Counted from the stretch's first letter, positions 9,196 to 17,759 are shown. The stretch: 64,000 nt of DNA from Pseudomonas hygromyciniae (GCF_016925675.1 NZ_CP070506.1:4152501-4216500); one strand, 5' to 3'. Program-made: numbers and translations. The notes: generated by a model not told the origin, from the sequence alone.

Positions 9196-10221
9196 TCAGG
9201 GTTTTGGCAAAGCCGCGATGGCGTCCACCGACTGGCGAATCAACGCCGGCCCCTTGTAGATAAACCCGGAATACAACTGCACCAGGCTGGCGCCCGCGGC
9301 GATTTTCTCGGCGGCGTGCTTGCCCTCGGTGATCCCGCCCACGGCGATGATCGGCAAACGCCCGGCCAACTCGGCCGCCAGCACCTTGACGATGTGGGTG
9401 CTCTGGTCACGCACCGGTGCACCGGAAAGCCCGCCGGCCTCGTCACCGTAGGCCAGGCCTTCAACGCCAGCACGGCTGAGGGTGGTGTTGGTGGCAATCA
9501 CCGCGTCCATCCCCGAATCCACCAGGGCCTGCGCCACCAGCACGGTTTCTTCGTCGCTCATGTCCGGCGCGATCTTGATCGCCAACGGCACACGCTTGCC
9601 ATGGCGTACCGCCAGGTCTTCCTGGCGCTGGCGCAGGGCCTCGAGCAGCTGCTTGAGGGAGTCGCCAAACTGCAGGCTGCGCAGGCCCGGGGTATTGGGC
9701 GAGCTGACGTTGACGGTCACATAGCTGGCATGGGCGTAAACCTTGTCCAGGCAGGTCAGGTAGTCATCCACCGCACGTTCCACCGGGGTATCGAAGTTCT
9801 TGCCGATATTGATCCCGAGGATGCCCTTGTACTTGGCGGCCTGCACCCGCGACAGCAGATGGTCAACGCCCAGGTTGTTGAAGCCCATGCGATTGATGAT
9901 CGCCTCGGCTTCCGGCAGGCGGAAAATGCGCGGCTTGGGATTACCCGGCTGTGGGCGCGGTGTGACCGTTCCGATCTCGACAAAACCGAACCCCAGTTGC
10001 GCAAAGCCGTCGATGGCCGCGCCGTTCTTGTCCAGGCCAGCGGCCAGGCCGACCGGGTTGGGGAAGTCGAGCCCCATCACCGAGACCGGCATTTTCGCCG
10101 GCGCCTTGCACACCAGGCCATTGAGCCCCAGGCGGCCGCCCGCGCCGATCAGGTCCAGGGACAGATCGTGGGAAGTTTCCGGGGAAAGTTTGAACAACAG
10201 CTGGCGGGCCAGGGTATACAT
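9196..10221 (-). CDS. pyrD: Dihydroorotate dehydrogenase (quinone), class 2
   Basis: A 341-residue membrane-associated flavoenzyme that oxidises dihydroorotate to orotate with quinone as acceptor in pyrimidine synthesis. The N-terminal amphipathic segment ([15 protein letters not shown]) marks the class 2, membrane-bound form. The FMN and substrate segments GLDKNG, NRMGFNN and [11 protein letters not shown], with the catalytic Ser in the last, are all present. The frame runs 26 codons further upstream, but the ATG at 10221 gives the family length of about 336-342. It is convergent with rmf. Confidence 0.95.
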   Translation of the reverse strand: MYTLARQLLFKLSPETSHDLSLDLIGAGGRLGLNGLVCKAPAKMPVSVMGLDFPNPVGLAAGLDKNGAAIDGFAQLGFGFVEIGTVTPRPQPGNPKPRIFRLPEAEAIINRMGFNNLGVDHLLSRVQAAKYKGILGINIGKNFDTPVERAVDDYLTCLDKVYAHASYVTVNVSSPNTPGLRSLQFGDSLKQLLEALRQRQEDLAVRHGKRVPLAIKIAPDMSDEETVLVAQALVDSGMDAVIATNTTLSRAGVEGLAYGDEAGGLSGAPVRDQSTHIVKVLAAELAGRLPIIAVGGITEGKHAAEKIAAGASLVQLYSGFIYKGPALIRQSVDAIAALPKP

Positions 10222-10311
10222 GGGCGGGCTTGACTCGGATGGCGGCGAAAGGTGGCGGCGATTATAGCCGGGGTGGCGGATGCGCGCGAGGCATGGCACA
10301 CCGCCGATCGA

Positions 10312-10776
10312 TCATCCCTTGCCAGCGGCCATCAACTCTTCATAGCGCGCCCAGATCTTGCGCGCATAGCGCAAGCGTAACTCATCACGCTCGGGCCCGG
10401 CCCCAGGCCCGGCGTTATAGGCGCCCACGGCGGTCCAGTTGTAGCCAAACTGCTTGATAAAGGCGGCGAGGATCGATGCCCCCACCTCCACCGACAGGCA
10501 AGGCTCATCCAACAACCGCTGCTCGGTGATCCCCTGTTTAAGCAGGCGCGGCAGATGAATGCTGTTGATTTGCATCAGGCCAATATCGCGAGTGCCATTG
10601 TTGTTGCTGTGGCTCATGGCTTCGGCGCGGTAGCCGGACTCTACTGCGGCAATTGCCTGCAACAGTTCTGGCTCGATATCGTACTGGCGGGCGGCCTCGG
10701 CCCAGCAGTACGCCTGGGCCTTGCCTGCCCCACCCAGGCTCAACAACAACAGTCCCAGCCGGCAGGCGCGCTTCAT
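10312..10776 (-). CDS. IagB-like lytic transglycosylase
   Basis: A 154-residue exported muramidase-like enzyme of the small SLT type (IagB/IpgF), which opens peptidoglycan locally for type III secretion assembly. It has a signal peptide (about residues 1-22), the catalytic Glu46 in AIAAVESGY, and the GLMQINS and YNAG motifs of the lysozyme-like fold. Its start overlaps the stop of the winged-helix gene by four bases (ATGA), so the two are translationally coupled. The same order, regulator then transglycosylase, is that of hilA-iagB in Salmonella SPI-1. No other secretion apparatus genes are nearby except the truncated secretin. Confidence 0.82.
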   Translation of the reverse strand: MKRACRLGLLLLSLGGAGKAQAYCWAEAARQYDIEPELLQAIAAVESGYRAEAMSHSNNNGTRDIGLMQINSIHLPRLLKQGITEQRLLDEPCLSVEVGASILAAFIKQFGYNWTAVGAYNAGPGAGPERDELRLRYARKIWARYEELMAAGKG

Positions 10777-11180
10777 ACCCGCTCACCACACCATCCACAG
10801 GCCGGGCACGCACCCAGTTGCGCTCCCACCGCCTGCGCCAGGCCAGGGCGCGCGACCACCCGCGCCCGGCCACTGAAGCGATAGCCGCGACCATACACCG
10901 TCGTAATCAGCGCACGGTCGCCCTCCAGTTGTTTGCGCAACGAGTAGATGCAGCGGGTCAGGGATTCTTCGGCAACGTCGATATCCGGCCAGACTTGCTC
11001 CAGCAGGCAATCTTTGGTGACCAGCACGCCAGGCGTGGCCAGCAACAGGCGCAACACGTGACTCTCCTTGGGCGGCAACTGAATGTCGCGACCTTCGGTG
11101 GTCAGCCGCCCATCCTCCTGCAACGTCCAACGCCCAAAGACGAGGGACGCCGTCATCAAGCCCTCAACTGCAACAACCAT
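10773..11180 (-). CDS. HilA-like winged-helix regulator, DNA-binding domain only
   Basis: A 135-residue protein consisting of an OmpR/ToxR-type winged helix (about residues 10-105; PKESHVLRLLLATPG and the recognition region LTRCIYSLRKQLE are clear) and a short Cys-rich tail with CPACGWC. It has no receiver domain and lacks the TPR-like C-terminal part of HilA. The start at 11180 has AGAGG five bases upstream. Its place directly before an iagB-like gene suggests a reduced hilA. Whether it still regulates anything is unknown; alternatives are a ToxR-like orphan regulator. Confidence 0.75.
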   Translation of the reverse strand: MVVAVEGLMTASLVFGRWTLQEDGRLTTEGRDIQLPPKESHVLRLLLATPGVLVTKDCLLEQVWPDIDVAEESLTRCIYSLRKQLEGDRALITTVYGRGYRFSGRARVVARPGLAQAVGAQLGACPACGWCGERV

Positions 11181-11349
11181 TCAAACCTCTGTACCTGTCT
11201 GCGGGTATTCACGGCGCCTGGGTATTGCGTCGCGCACCGTCTGGGAGATAGCGCGACTATAGAAACCCATCATCAATTTCACGTTAGGAAAAAGCCCACT
11301 GCGTCGAAGTTTTGCGGGAGTTTTGCGTAGGAACTTTCGAAACCTGGCA

Positions 11350-12219
11350 CTACTGCTCGTCTACCCGGGCAAACGCGCGCCGTACACGTTCGTACTGATC
11401 GGCGCTCAGAGGTGTCGAAGCGCCCTGCCCCTGGGAAAACTGGGGCACATCCAACTGCGCCACCCGCACCCTGATCAGCCTTAATTGCTGCTCACTGCCC
11501 CTGATCAACAGGCTGTTGATCTGCGGATACGCAATCACGGTGATGCCGGTGCGTGCCTTGCCATCTAGTTCGGCGAGCTGTTTCTCGATAAGCGTGGCGA
11601 TACCCGGCACGGTGATTGTCTGCGAGCCCCTGTCGTACTGGCGGTCTGCGACGTCGGCGTTGAGCACCTGGATGACCCCGACTCTTTGCACGTCCTCACG
11701 GCGCACCGGGCGCGGGCGGTCCATCAACTGCGCCAGGCGCATGACGTGATCGACATAATTGGCGGGCCCCGACACATAAAACAAACGGGGGCCGGCCTTG
11801 CGAAGGGGGTAGCGCGCCTCGTCGAGCCCCGTGCGCCCCATGACGTCGCGCAGCCGGTCGACGGTCATGTGTCGCAAGGTCACCCCGGAACTCTTGGCCT
11901 CGCCGGCATCGTAGAGATGCAGCACCTGGCCGTCGCTGTACCAGATCAATTCCTGCTGCAACGCCACTGCCTCCAGGACGGCTTGCGCATTGGCAAAATC
12001 AAACTGCCCGCTGATACGTTTGCCCGCCGCCAGCTTGCTGACCACGATGGGCTGGCCGAGGGGCACCGCCAGGCGGTTGAAGAAGCCTTGCAGGCTTTCG
12101 TCCCACGCCAGATAGGACTCGCCCATCGCAGGCAACGCATTGAGCATCAGCAGAGCGCCCAGCAGCCAGCGCTGCAAAAGGCCATGGACGGTCGCAGGGA
12201 TAAATCGAGCAAGGAACAC
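11350..12219 (-). CDS. Truncated type III secretion secretin (InvG/MxiD-like N-terminal domains)
   Basis: A 289-residue exported protein equal to the periplasmic N-domains of a SctC/InvG secretin. A signal peptide precedes ESYLAWDESLQGFF, then N0 and N1 domains, then an N3-like domain with ADRQYDRGSQTITVPGIAT, which I associate with the InvG/MxiD/YscC line. It stops soon after LDVPQ, where the family continues into the outer-membrane barrel; about 250 residues are missing. I use the GTG at 12219 because AGGAAA lies just upstream and a clean signal peptide follows. With the hilA- and iagB-like genes it forms a likely secretion-island relic. Confidence 0.72.
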   Translation of the reverse strand: MFLARFIPATVHGLLQRWLLGALLMLNALPAMGESYLAWDESLQGFFNRLAVPLGQPIVVSKLAAGKRISGQFDFANAQAVLEAVALQQELIWYSDGQVLHLYDAGEAKSSGVTLRHMTVDRLRDVMGRTGLDEARYPLRKAGPRLFYVSGPANYVDHVMRLAQLMDRPRPVRREDVQRVGVIQVLNADVADRQYDRGSQTITVPGIATLIEKQLAELDGKARTGITVIAYPQINSLLIRGSEQQLRLIRVRVAQLDVPQFSQGQGASTPLSADQYERVRRAFARVDEQ

Positions 12220-12320
12220 GCTGGGTTTCCTGGGTGATGTGCATGAAGGAGCGCCATAGTGAAAGGCCCCCACGGCGCAATCTTGATGAAAGCCTGACGG
12301 CCTACCCCATGCCGCACGTC

Positions 12321-12339
12321 GTGGCATGTGCCTTGCTTT
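12321..12339 (+). promoter_or_regulatory. Sigma54 -24/-12 promoter of nasST
   Basis: GTGGCATGTGCCTTGCTTT has the GG-N10-GC spacing of sigma54 promoters. The nasA and nirB units have equivalent boxes, as expected for nitrogen-regulated (NtrC-dependent) operons. It lies about 125 bases before nasS. Confidence 0.7.
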
Positions 12340-12354
12340 ACCTTGCCTAGGGCA

Positions 12355-12444
12355 GCCCGCGCCAATGACGGAACGGGCTCAAGGACAAAGGCGTCGTTAC
12401 CCGCAGGTGGCTTGCAAGGCACCCTACGGAACGACGCCTTTTTT
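12355..12444 (+). promoter_or_regulatory. NasT-type ANTAR leader and attenuator before nasS
   Basis: The leader contains a hairpin with hexaloop AATGAC (12364-12369; stem CC/GG inside GCCCG/CGGGC), then a second short hairpin GAC-AAAGGC-GTC (12384-12395), then an intrinsic terminator GGCGTCGTT / AACGACGCC plus six T (12390-12444). Both loops have A at position 1 and G at position 4, the signature of RNA bound by ANTAR proteins. The second hairpin shares bases with the terminator stem, so NasT binding would favour read-through. This implies that nasST is controlled by its own product. Confidence 0.75.
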
Positions 12445-12464
12445 CACACAGAAGGTAGGTGTTG

Positions 12465-13691
12465 ATGAGTGATCAGGTCGGCTACAGCCAGGCAACCAAT
12501 CCCTTGGCCTGGGTCAACGGCAGCGATGCCCCGGAAAAGAGCAGCCTCGACCTGGGCTTCATGGCCTTGAGCGATTGCGCCTCGCTGGTGGTCGCGGCGA
12601 CCCAGGGGTTTGCCCAACCCTATGGCCTGACCTTGAACCTCAAGCGCCAATCGTCGTGGGCCGGGCTGCGGGACAAGCTGGTCAGTGGCGAACTGGACGC
12701 CGCCCACAGCCTGTACGGCCTGATCTATGCGGTACACCTGGGCATCGGCGGCGTCGCGCCGACCGACATGGCGGTACTGATGGGCCTGAACCAGAACGGC
12801 CAAGGCATCAACCTGTCCCAGGGCCTGCGACAACAGGGCGTGACCAGTCCTGAGGCACTGGAGCGCAAGGTGCACCAAAGCCGGACAAAACTCACCTTCG
12901 CCCAGACGTTTCCTACCGGCACCCATGCCATGTGGTTGTATTACTGGCTCGCCAGCCAGGGCATTCACCCGCTGCGGGATGTCGAGAGTGTGGTGGTCCC
13001 GCCGCCGCAAATGGTCGCGCATCTACAAGCCGGACGAATCGACGGTCTGTGCGTCGGCGAACCCTGGTGCGCCAGCGCGGTGCAACAGAACCAGGGCTTC
13101 ACCCTTGCCACCAGCCAGGCGATCTGGCCGGACCACCCGGAAAAGGTCCTGGGCTGCACCCAGGCGTTTGTCGAGCAATACCCCAACACCGCACGCGTGC
13201 TGGTGATGGCGGTTCTGGAAGCCAGCCGTTTTATCGACAGCAGCCTCGAAAACCGTCGCTCCACCGCACAACTGCTCAGCGCCAGGGATTACCTGGACGC
13301 CCCGCTCGAGTGCATCGAGCCACGGCTGCTGGGCATCTATGACGACGGCCTGGGTAACCACTGGCAAGACGTACACGCGCTGCGCTTTCATGGCGATGGC
13401 GAGGTCAACCTGCCGTACCTGTCCGATGGCATGTGGTTCATGACCCAATTCCGCCGCTGGGGCCTGCTGCGTGAAGACCCCGACTACCACGCCGTTGCCC
13501 GTCAGGTGCAGCAACTGGATCTGTATCGCCAAGCCGCAAGCGCAGTGGGCGTGGCAACCACGAACGAAGAAATGCGCAGCAGCCAATTGATCGACGGCAA
13601 GGTTTGGGACGGCTCCGACCCGGCCGGTTATGCCCGCAGTTTCCGCCTGCATGCCATGGCCGACGATGTCGTCCGCCACGCCTTGCGCTGA
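12465..13691 (+). CDS. nasS: NasS nitrate-sensing regulator (CmpA/NrtA family)
   Basis: A 408-residue protein of the nitrate-binding NrtA/CmpA fold. It lacks a signal peptide or lipobox, so it is cytoplasmic, as expected for NasS, which holds NasT inactive until nitrate or nitrite is bound. The family patterns LDLGFMALSDCASLVVA, the DAAHSLYGL segment and GEPWCASAV are visible. The ATG at 12465 follows AAGGTAGG; a GTG two codons upstream is also possible. nasT follows after 13 bases with its own ribosome site. The unit has a sigma54 promoter and an ANTAR-type leader. Confidence 0.88.
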   Translation: MSDQVGYSQATNPLAWVNGSDAPEKSSLDLGFMALSDCASLVVAATQGFAQPYGLTLNLKRQSSWAGLRDKLVSGELDAAHSLYGLIYAVHLGIGGVAPTDMAVLMGLNQNGQGINLSQGLRQQGVTSPEALERKVHQSRTKLTFAQTFPTGTHAMWLYYWLASQGIHPLRDVESVVVPPPQMVAHLQAGRIDGLCVGEPWCASAVQQNQGFTLATSQAIWPDHPEKVLGCTQAFVEQYPNTARVLVMAVLEASRFIDSSLENRRSTAQLLSARDYLDAPLECIEPRLLGIYDDGLGNHWQDVHALRFHGDGEVNLPYLSDGMWFMTQFRRWGLLREDPDYHAVARQVQQLDLYRQAASAVGVATTNEEMRSSQLIDGKVWDGSDPAGYARSFRLHAMADDVVRHALR

Positions 13692-13704
13692 CGGGAGGCC
13701 ACCC

Positions 13705-14280
13705 ATGTTGCGAATCCTGCTGATCAATGACACCCCGCGCAAAGTCGGGCGCCTCAAGAGCGCCCTGACCGAGGCCGGTTTTGAAGTGATCGATGAGTCT
13801 GGCCTGACCATCGACCTGCCGGCACGCGTCGAAACGGTGCGCCCGGATGTGATTCTGATCGATACCGAATCACCCGGCCGCGATGTGATGGAGCAGGTGG
13901 TGCTGGTCAGCCGCGACCAGCCGCGGCCCATCGTGATGTTCACCGACGAACATGACCCCGGCGTGATGCGCCAGGCAATCAAGTCCGGGGTCAGTGCCTA
14001 TATCGTCGAAGGCATCCAGGCCCAGCGCCTGCAACCGATTCTCGATGTCGCCATGGCGCGCTTCGAGAGCGACCAGGCCTTGCGCGCGCAACTCATAGCC
14101 CGCGACCAGCAGTTGGCGGAACGCAAGCGCATCGAGCTAGCCAAAGGCTTGCTGATGAAAATGAAGGACTGCAACGAGGAACAGGCCTACACCCTGATGC
14201 GCCGCCAGGCCATGAGCCGCCAGCAAAAGCTGATCCAGGTGGCGGAGCAGATTATTGCCATGAGTGAGTTGTTGGGCTGA
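13705..14280 (+). CDS. nasT: NasT antiterminator (receiver-like and ANTAR domains)
   Basis: A 191-residue RNA-binding regulator. Residues 1-125 form a response-regulator-like domain with Asp in DVILIDTES, and residues about 130-190 form the ANTAR domain (AKGLLMKMKDCNEEQAY). It is expected to bind hexaloop hairpins in leader RNAs and prevent termination when NasS releases it in the presence of nitrate. Three matching leaders lie in this window, before nasS, nasA and nirB. The ATG at 13705 has GGGAGG upstream; longer frames start inside nasS and are not credible. Confidence 0.92.
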   Translation: MLRILLINDTPRKVGRLKSALTEAGFEVIDESGLTIDLPARVETVRPDVILIDTESPGRDVMEQVVLVSRDQPRPIVMFTDEHDPGVMRQAIKSGVSAYIVEGIQAQRLQPILDVAMARFESDQALRAQLIARDQQLAERKRIELAKGLLMKMKDCNEEQAYTLMRRQAMSRQQKLIQVAEQIIAMSELLG

Positions 14281-14302
14281 GATAGCGGCACCGACAAAAC
14301 CG

Positions 14303-14532
14303 CCATCGGTATCGACACACCTTTCAGACACTGACGCCCCCCCTGTGGCGAGCGGGCTTGCCCCGCGCTGGGCTGCGAAGCAGCCCCAAAACCAGCCGCT
14401 ACGGTTTACCTGGTACACCGCATTCGGCTTACCGGGGCTGCTTCGCAGCCCAGCGCGGGCAAGCCCGCTCGCCACAACAGCCCTCTCTGCCTGGTTTTAT
14501 GCGCTGCGGCAAAATTGCGTAGAGACCGACGC
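14303..14532 (-). repeat. Decayed copy of the REP-bearing terminal-inverted-repeat element
   Basis: An inverted, diverged copy of the elements at 40643-40904 and 55318-55549. The left end CCATCGGTATCGACACAC and right end GCGTAGAGACCGACGC correspond to the termini of the intact copies, with several mismatches. The interior has the same REP arms (14344-14386 and 14434-14476) and the same internal sequence (CTGCCTGGTTTTATGCG). No target duplication is recognisable, so the insertion is old. It ends about 20 bases before the nasA sigma54 promoter. Confidence 0.75.
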
Positions 14533-14551
14533 CGCGATGGCGGTGTCACGG

Positions 14552-14570
14552 TTGGCGCAAGACTTGCTAT
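14552..14570 (+). promoter_or_regulatory. Sigma54 -24/-12 promoter of nasA
   Basis: TTGGCGCAAGACTTGCTAT has GG-N10-GC spacing and a close match to the sigma54 consensus. Transcription would start near 14579, just before the first leader hairpin. Confidence 0.75.
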
Positions 14571-14582
14571 GTAAAGACCACA

Positions 14583-14664
14583 GGTAGCCAACGGCGGTTG
14601 CCCCTCCACGACAAAGACGTCGCACATCCGGTTTGCCCAGGCAAACCCGGTGGCGGCGTTTTTT
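14583..14664 (+). promoter_or_regulatory. NasT-type ANTAR leader and attenuator before nasA
   Basis: The first hairpin pairs GGTAGCC with GGTTGCC (two G-U pairs) around the hexaloop AACGGC (14590-14595). The second pairs CGAC with GTCG around AAAGAC (14613-14618). Both loops have A1 and G4. The second shares bases with the 5' arm of an intrinsic terminator, ACGTCGC / GCGGCGT with an inner GTTTGC/GCAAAC stem and six T (14617-14664). The layout is the same as before nasS and nirB and indicates nitrate-dependent antitermination by NasT. Confidence 0.78.
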
Positions 14665-14738
14665 CGTTTTGGTGGGGCGGCCTTCGCGGGTCGTTCCATC
14701 ACCAGGCCTTCTACAAGATCCCCAATCTGAGGTGCGTG

Positions 14739-15950
14739 ATGAAATCAAGCTTCTGGAAATCCGGGCACACCCCGACCTTGTTTGCCGCGTTCCTGTATTT
14801 CGACCTGAGTTTCATGGTCTGGTACCTATTGGGCCCGCTGGCGGTGCAAATCGCTGCCGACCTGCAACTGACCACCCAGCAACGCGGGCTGATGGTCGCC
14901 ACGCCGATCCTGGCGGGGGCGATCCTGCGCTTTTTGATGGGCATGTTGGCGGACAAATTGTCGCCCAAGACCGCCGGGCTGATTGGTCAGGTGATCGTGA
15001 TTGTGGCGCTGTTCTTCGCCTGGAAACTGGGGATCCACAGTTATGAACAGGCGCTGCTGCTGGGGCTTTTCCTCGGTATGGCCGGGGCGTCCTTTGCTGT
15101 TGCCCTGCCGCTGGCGTCCCAGTGGTACCCCGCCGAACACCAGGGCAAGGCCATGGGCATCGCCGGAGCCGGCAACTCCGGCACCGTGTTTGCTGCGCTG
15201 CTGGCACCGTTGATCGCCGCCGCATTTGGCTGGAGCAATGTGTTCGGCTTTGCCCTGATCCCGTTGATCCTGACCCTGATCGTCTTTGCCTGGCTGGCGC
15301 GCAACGCCCCCGAACGGCCCAAAGCCAAATCCATGGCCGACTATTTCAAAGCCCTGGGCGATCGCGACAGTTGGTGGTTCATGTTCTTCTACAGCGTGAC
15401 CTTCGGTGGCTTTATCGGCCTGGCCAGCGCCCTGCCCGGCTACTTCAACGACCAATATGGCTTGAGCCCGGTCACCGCTGGCTACTACACCGCCGCCTGC
15501 GTGTTCGGCGGCAGCCTGATGCGGCCTCTGGGCGGCGCCCTGGCTGACCGTTTCGGCGGGATCCGCACCCTGTTGGGCATGTACGGCGTGGCAGCCGTGT
15601 GCATCGCCGCAGTGGGCTTCAACCTGCCCAGTTCCTACGCCGCACTGGCCCTGTTCGTCTGCACCATGCTGGGCTTGGGTGCCGGTAACGGTGCGGTCTT
15701 CCAGCTGGTGCCCCAGCGCTTTCGCCGGGAGATCGGCGTGATGACCGGGTTGATCGGCATGGCCGGCGGTATCGGCGGCTTCGCCCTGGCAGCAGGCATG
15801 GGGGCGATCAAGCAAAGCACCGGCAGCTATCAGTTGGCCCTGTGGCTGTTCGCCAGCCTGGGTGTGCTGGCGTGGTTCGGCCTGTATGGCGTAAAACGGC
15901 GCTGGAGGACCACCTGGGGTTCGGCTGCCGTCACCGCAGCGCGGGTCTGA
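14739..15950 (+). CDS. nasA: MFS nitrate/nitrite transporter (NarK/NasA family)
   Basis: A 403-residue, roughly 12-helix major facilitator that brings nitrate (and perhaps exports nitrite) across the inner membrane. The conserved Arg in AGAILRFLMGMLADK and the Gly-rich nitrate signature GMAGASFAVALPLASQWYP are present. The ATG at 14739 has TGAGGT upstream; a longer frame begins inside the leader RNA and is not used. Its stop overlaps the start of the phosphatase-kinase gene by one base (TGATG). P. aeruginosa uses the name nasA for this transporter in the same gene order. Confidence 0.9.
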   Translation: MKSSFWKSGHTPTLFAAFLYFDLSFMVWYLLGPLAVQIAADLQLTTQQRGLMVATPILAGAILRFLMGMLADKLSPKTAGLIGQVIVIVALFFAWKLGIHSYEQALLLGLFLGMAGASFAVALPLASQWYPAEHQGKAMGIAGAGNSGTVFAALLAPLIAAAFGWSNVFGFALIPLILTLIVFAWLARNAPERPKAKSMADYFKALGDRDSWWFMFFYSVTFGGFIGLASALPGYFNDQYGLSPVTAGYYTAACVFGGSLMRPLGGALADRFGGIRTLLGMYGVAAVCIAAVGFNLPSSYAALALFVCTMLGLGAGNGAVFQLVPQRFRREIGVMTGLIGMAGGIGGFALAAGMGAIKQSTGSYQLALWLFASLGVLAWFGLYGVKRRWRTTWGSAAVTAARV

Positions 15951-17617
15951 TGAGCCTGCAACTGAGTGTTGCCCAGGCCAGCGCCATCGGGCCACGGGAG
16001 GAAAACCAGGACGCCTTGCGCCTGGTTACCCCGGCCCCGGAACTGGCCGCCAGCAAAGGCTACCTGTGTGCTATCGCCGACGGCGTCAGCCAGTGCGCCG
16101 ATGGCGGCCTGGCCGCGCGTTCGACCTTGCAGGCCCTGGCCCTGGACTACTACGCCACGCCGCAAACCTGGGGCGTGGCCCAGGCCCTGGACCGGCTGTT
16201 GCTCGCGCAAAATCGCTGGCTGCAGGCCAATGGTGGCGGCCAGCCGCTGTTGACCACCCTCAGCGCCCTGGTGTTTCGTGGCCAGCGCTTTACCCTGGCC
16301 CATGTCGGCGACTGCCGGGTGTATCGCTGGTTCGACGGCGAGTTGCAGCGCATCAGTCAAGAACATGTCTGGGAGCAACCGGGCATGCAGCATGTGCTCA
16401 AGCGCGCCCTGGGCCTGGATCAGCATCTGGTGGTGGATTTTCTCGACGGTGAACTGCGCCTGGGCGAATGTTTCCTACTGCTCAGCGATGGTGTGTGGTC
16501 GACCCTGGCCGACCACAGCATCCGTGCGATCCTGCGCGAACAGGCCGACCTGGACCTGGCTGTAAATACGCTGGTCAACGCCGCACACCTGGCGGGCAGC
16601 CAGGACAATGCCAGCGCCCTGCTGGTGCGCATCGACCAACTCGGCGCCGCCACCCTGGGCGATGCACTGGTGCAGTTGCAGCAGTGGCCATTGCCGCCGC
16701 CGTTGAAGGCCGGGCAATGCTTTGAAGGCTGGCAGGTGGAGAGCGTGCTGGCGCACAGTCGCCAATCGTTGCTGTACCGGGTGCGCGATAAGCAGCAACA
16801 ACCCTGGCTGCTGAACACCCTGGCCCCTGGACGCGACGATGACCACGACGCCGCCCAAGCCCTGCTCTCAGAGGAGTGGTTTCTGCGCCGAGTGGCCGGA
16901 AGGGCATTTCCTGAAGTCCATCCGGCCGGCGAGCGTCAGCATTTGTACTACGTGATGCGTGAATACAGCGGGCAGACCCTGGCCGAACTGTTCCAGCGGC
17001 ACGGCCCACTGCCACTGGCACAATGGCAATCCATCGCCGAGCGCTTGCTGCGCGCGGTGGGCATGTTGCATCGCCGGCAGATCCTGCACCGCGACATCAA
17101 GCCGGAAAACCTGCTGCTGGGGGATGACGGCGAATTGCGGGTGCTGGATTTTGGCCTGGCCTATTGCCCGGGGTTGTCCGAAGACCGCGCTCACCTGCTG
17201 CCGGGCACCCCCAGCTTTATCGCGCCTGAAGCCTTCAGTGGTGAACGTCCGACCCCTCGGCAGGATTTGTACAGCGTCGGCGTGAGCCTGTATTACCTGC
17301 TGACCGGGCACTATCCCTACGGTGAAATCGAAGCTTTCCAGCGCCCCCGCTTCAACACGCCGGTCAGCGCCAGCCGCTATCGACCGGATCTGCCCGACTG
17401 GTTGCAGCAAAGCCTGGAAAGCGCGGTGGCGGCACAACCAGATCAACGCTACGAAACCGCCGAGGAATGGCTGCTGGTACTGGAACAGGCCGACCGCCGC
17501 GAGCTGAGCCTGCGCCCTCGGCCGCTGCTGGAGCGCGAGCCTCTCAAGGTCTGGCAAACCCTGGCGCTGGTGTCGCTGCTGCTCAATCTGCTGTTGCTGT
17601 ATCTGTTATCTCTGTAG
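15950..17617 (+). CDS. Bifunctional PP2C phosphatase / Ser-Thr kinase-like membrane protein
   Basis: A 555-residue fusion. Residues 1-240 are a PP2C phosphatase (GPREENQDA, AIADGVS, HVGDCRVYR and QDNAS carry the metal-binding Asp residues). Residues about 260-530 are a kinase-like domain with HRDIKPEN, DFGL and a GTPSFIAPE activation segment. The C-terminus is a single membrane helix (TLALVSLLLNLLLLYLLSL). The position of the usual ATP-anchoring Lys reads WLLNTL, with Asn where Lys is expected, and no glycine loop is evident, so kinase activity is uncertain. Translational coupling to nasA and conservation next to nirBD in pseudomonads suggest a role in nitrate assimilation. Confidence 0.85.
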   Translation: MSLQLSVAQASAIGPREENQDALRLVTPAPELAASKGYLCAIADGVSQCADGGLAARSTLQALALDYYATPQTWGVAQALDRLLLAQNRWLQANGGGQPLLTTLSALVFRGQRFTLAHVGDCRVYRWFDGELQRISQEHVWEQPGMQHVLKRALGLDQHLVVDFLDGELRLGECFLLLSDGVWSTLADHSIRAILREQADLDLAVNTLVNAAHLAGSQDNASALLVRIDQLGAATLGDALVQLQQWPLPPPLKAGQCFEGWQVESVLAHSRQSLLYRVRDKQQQPWLLNTLAPGRDDDHDAAQALLSEEWFLRRVAGRAFPEVHPAGERQHLYYVMREYSGQTLAELFQRHGPLPLAQWQSIAERLLRAVGMLHRRQILHRDIKPENLLLGDDGELRVLDFGLAYCPGLSEDRAHLLPGTPSFIAPEAFSGERPTPRQDLYSVGVSLYYLLTGHYPYGEIEAFQRPRFNTPVSASRYRPDLPDWLQQSLESAVAAQPDQRYETAEEWLLVLEQADRRELSLRPRPLLEREPLKVWQTLALVSLLLNLLLLYLLSL

Positions 17618-17714
17618 GAGGCAGGCGCGCCAGTTGTGGGCAGTGCGCCTTTAAATGGTGCGAAACAACCTGGTGGCAGCCGCCAGAACCTCAGTAAATC
17701 CGGCTTTTCACGAC

Positions 17715-17733
17715 TTGGCACAACCACTGCATT
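17715..17733 (+). promoter_or_regulatory. Sigma54 -24/-12 promoter of nirBD-nasC-cobA
   Basis: TTGGCACAACCACTGCATT has the GG-N10-GC spacing and a near-consensus -24 box (TTGGCAC). It precedes the leader hairpins by about 27 bases. Confidence 0.78.
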
Positions 17734-17759
17734 AACCTCTGCAACACCCCCACATACAG

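Noticed and set aside
11181..11349. Missing barrel part of the truncated secretin or further secretion genes next to the hilA-like gene
   Set aside because: I searched the 169 bases by eye in both directions and found no secretin motif or other secretion-gene fragment.
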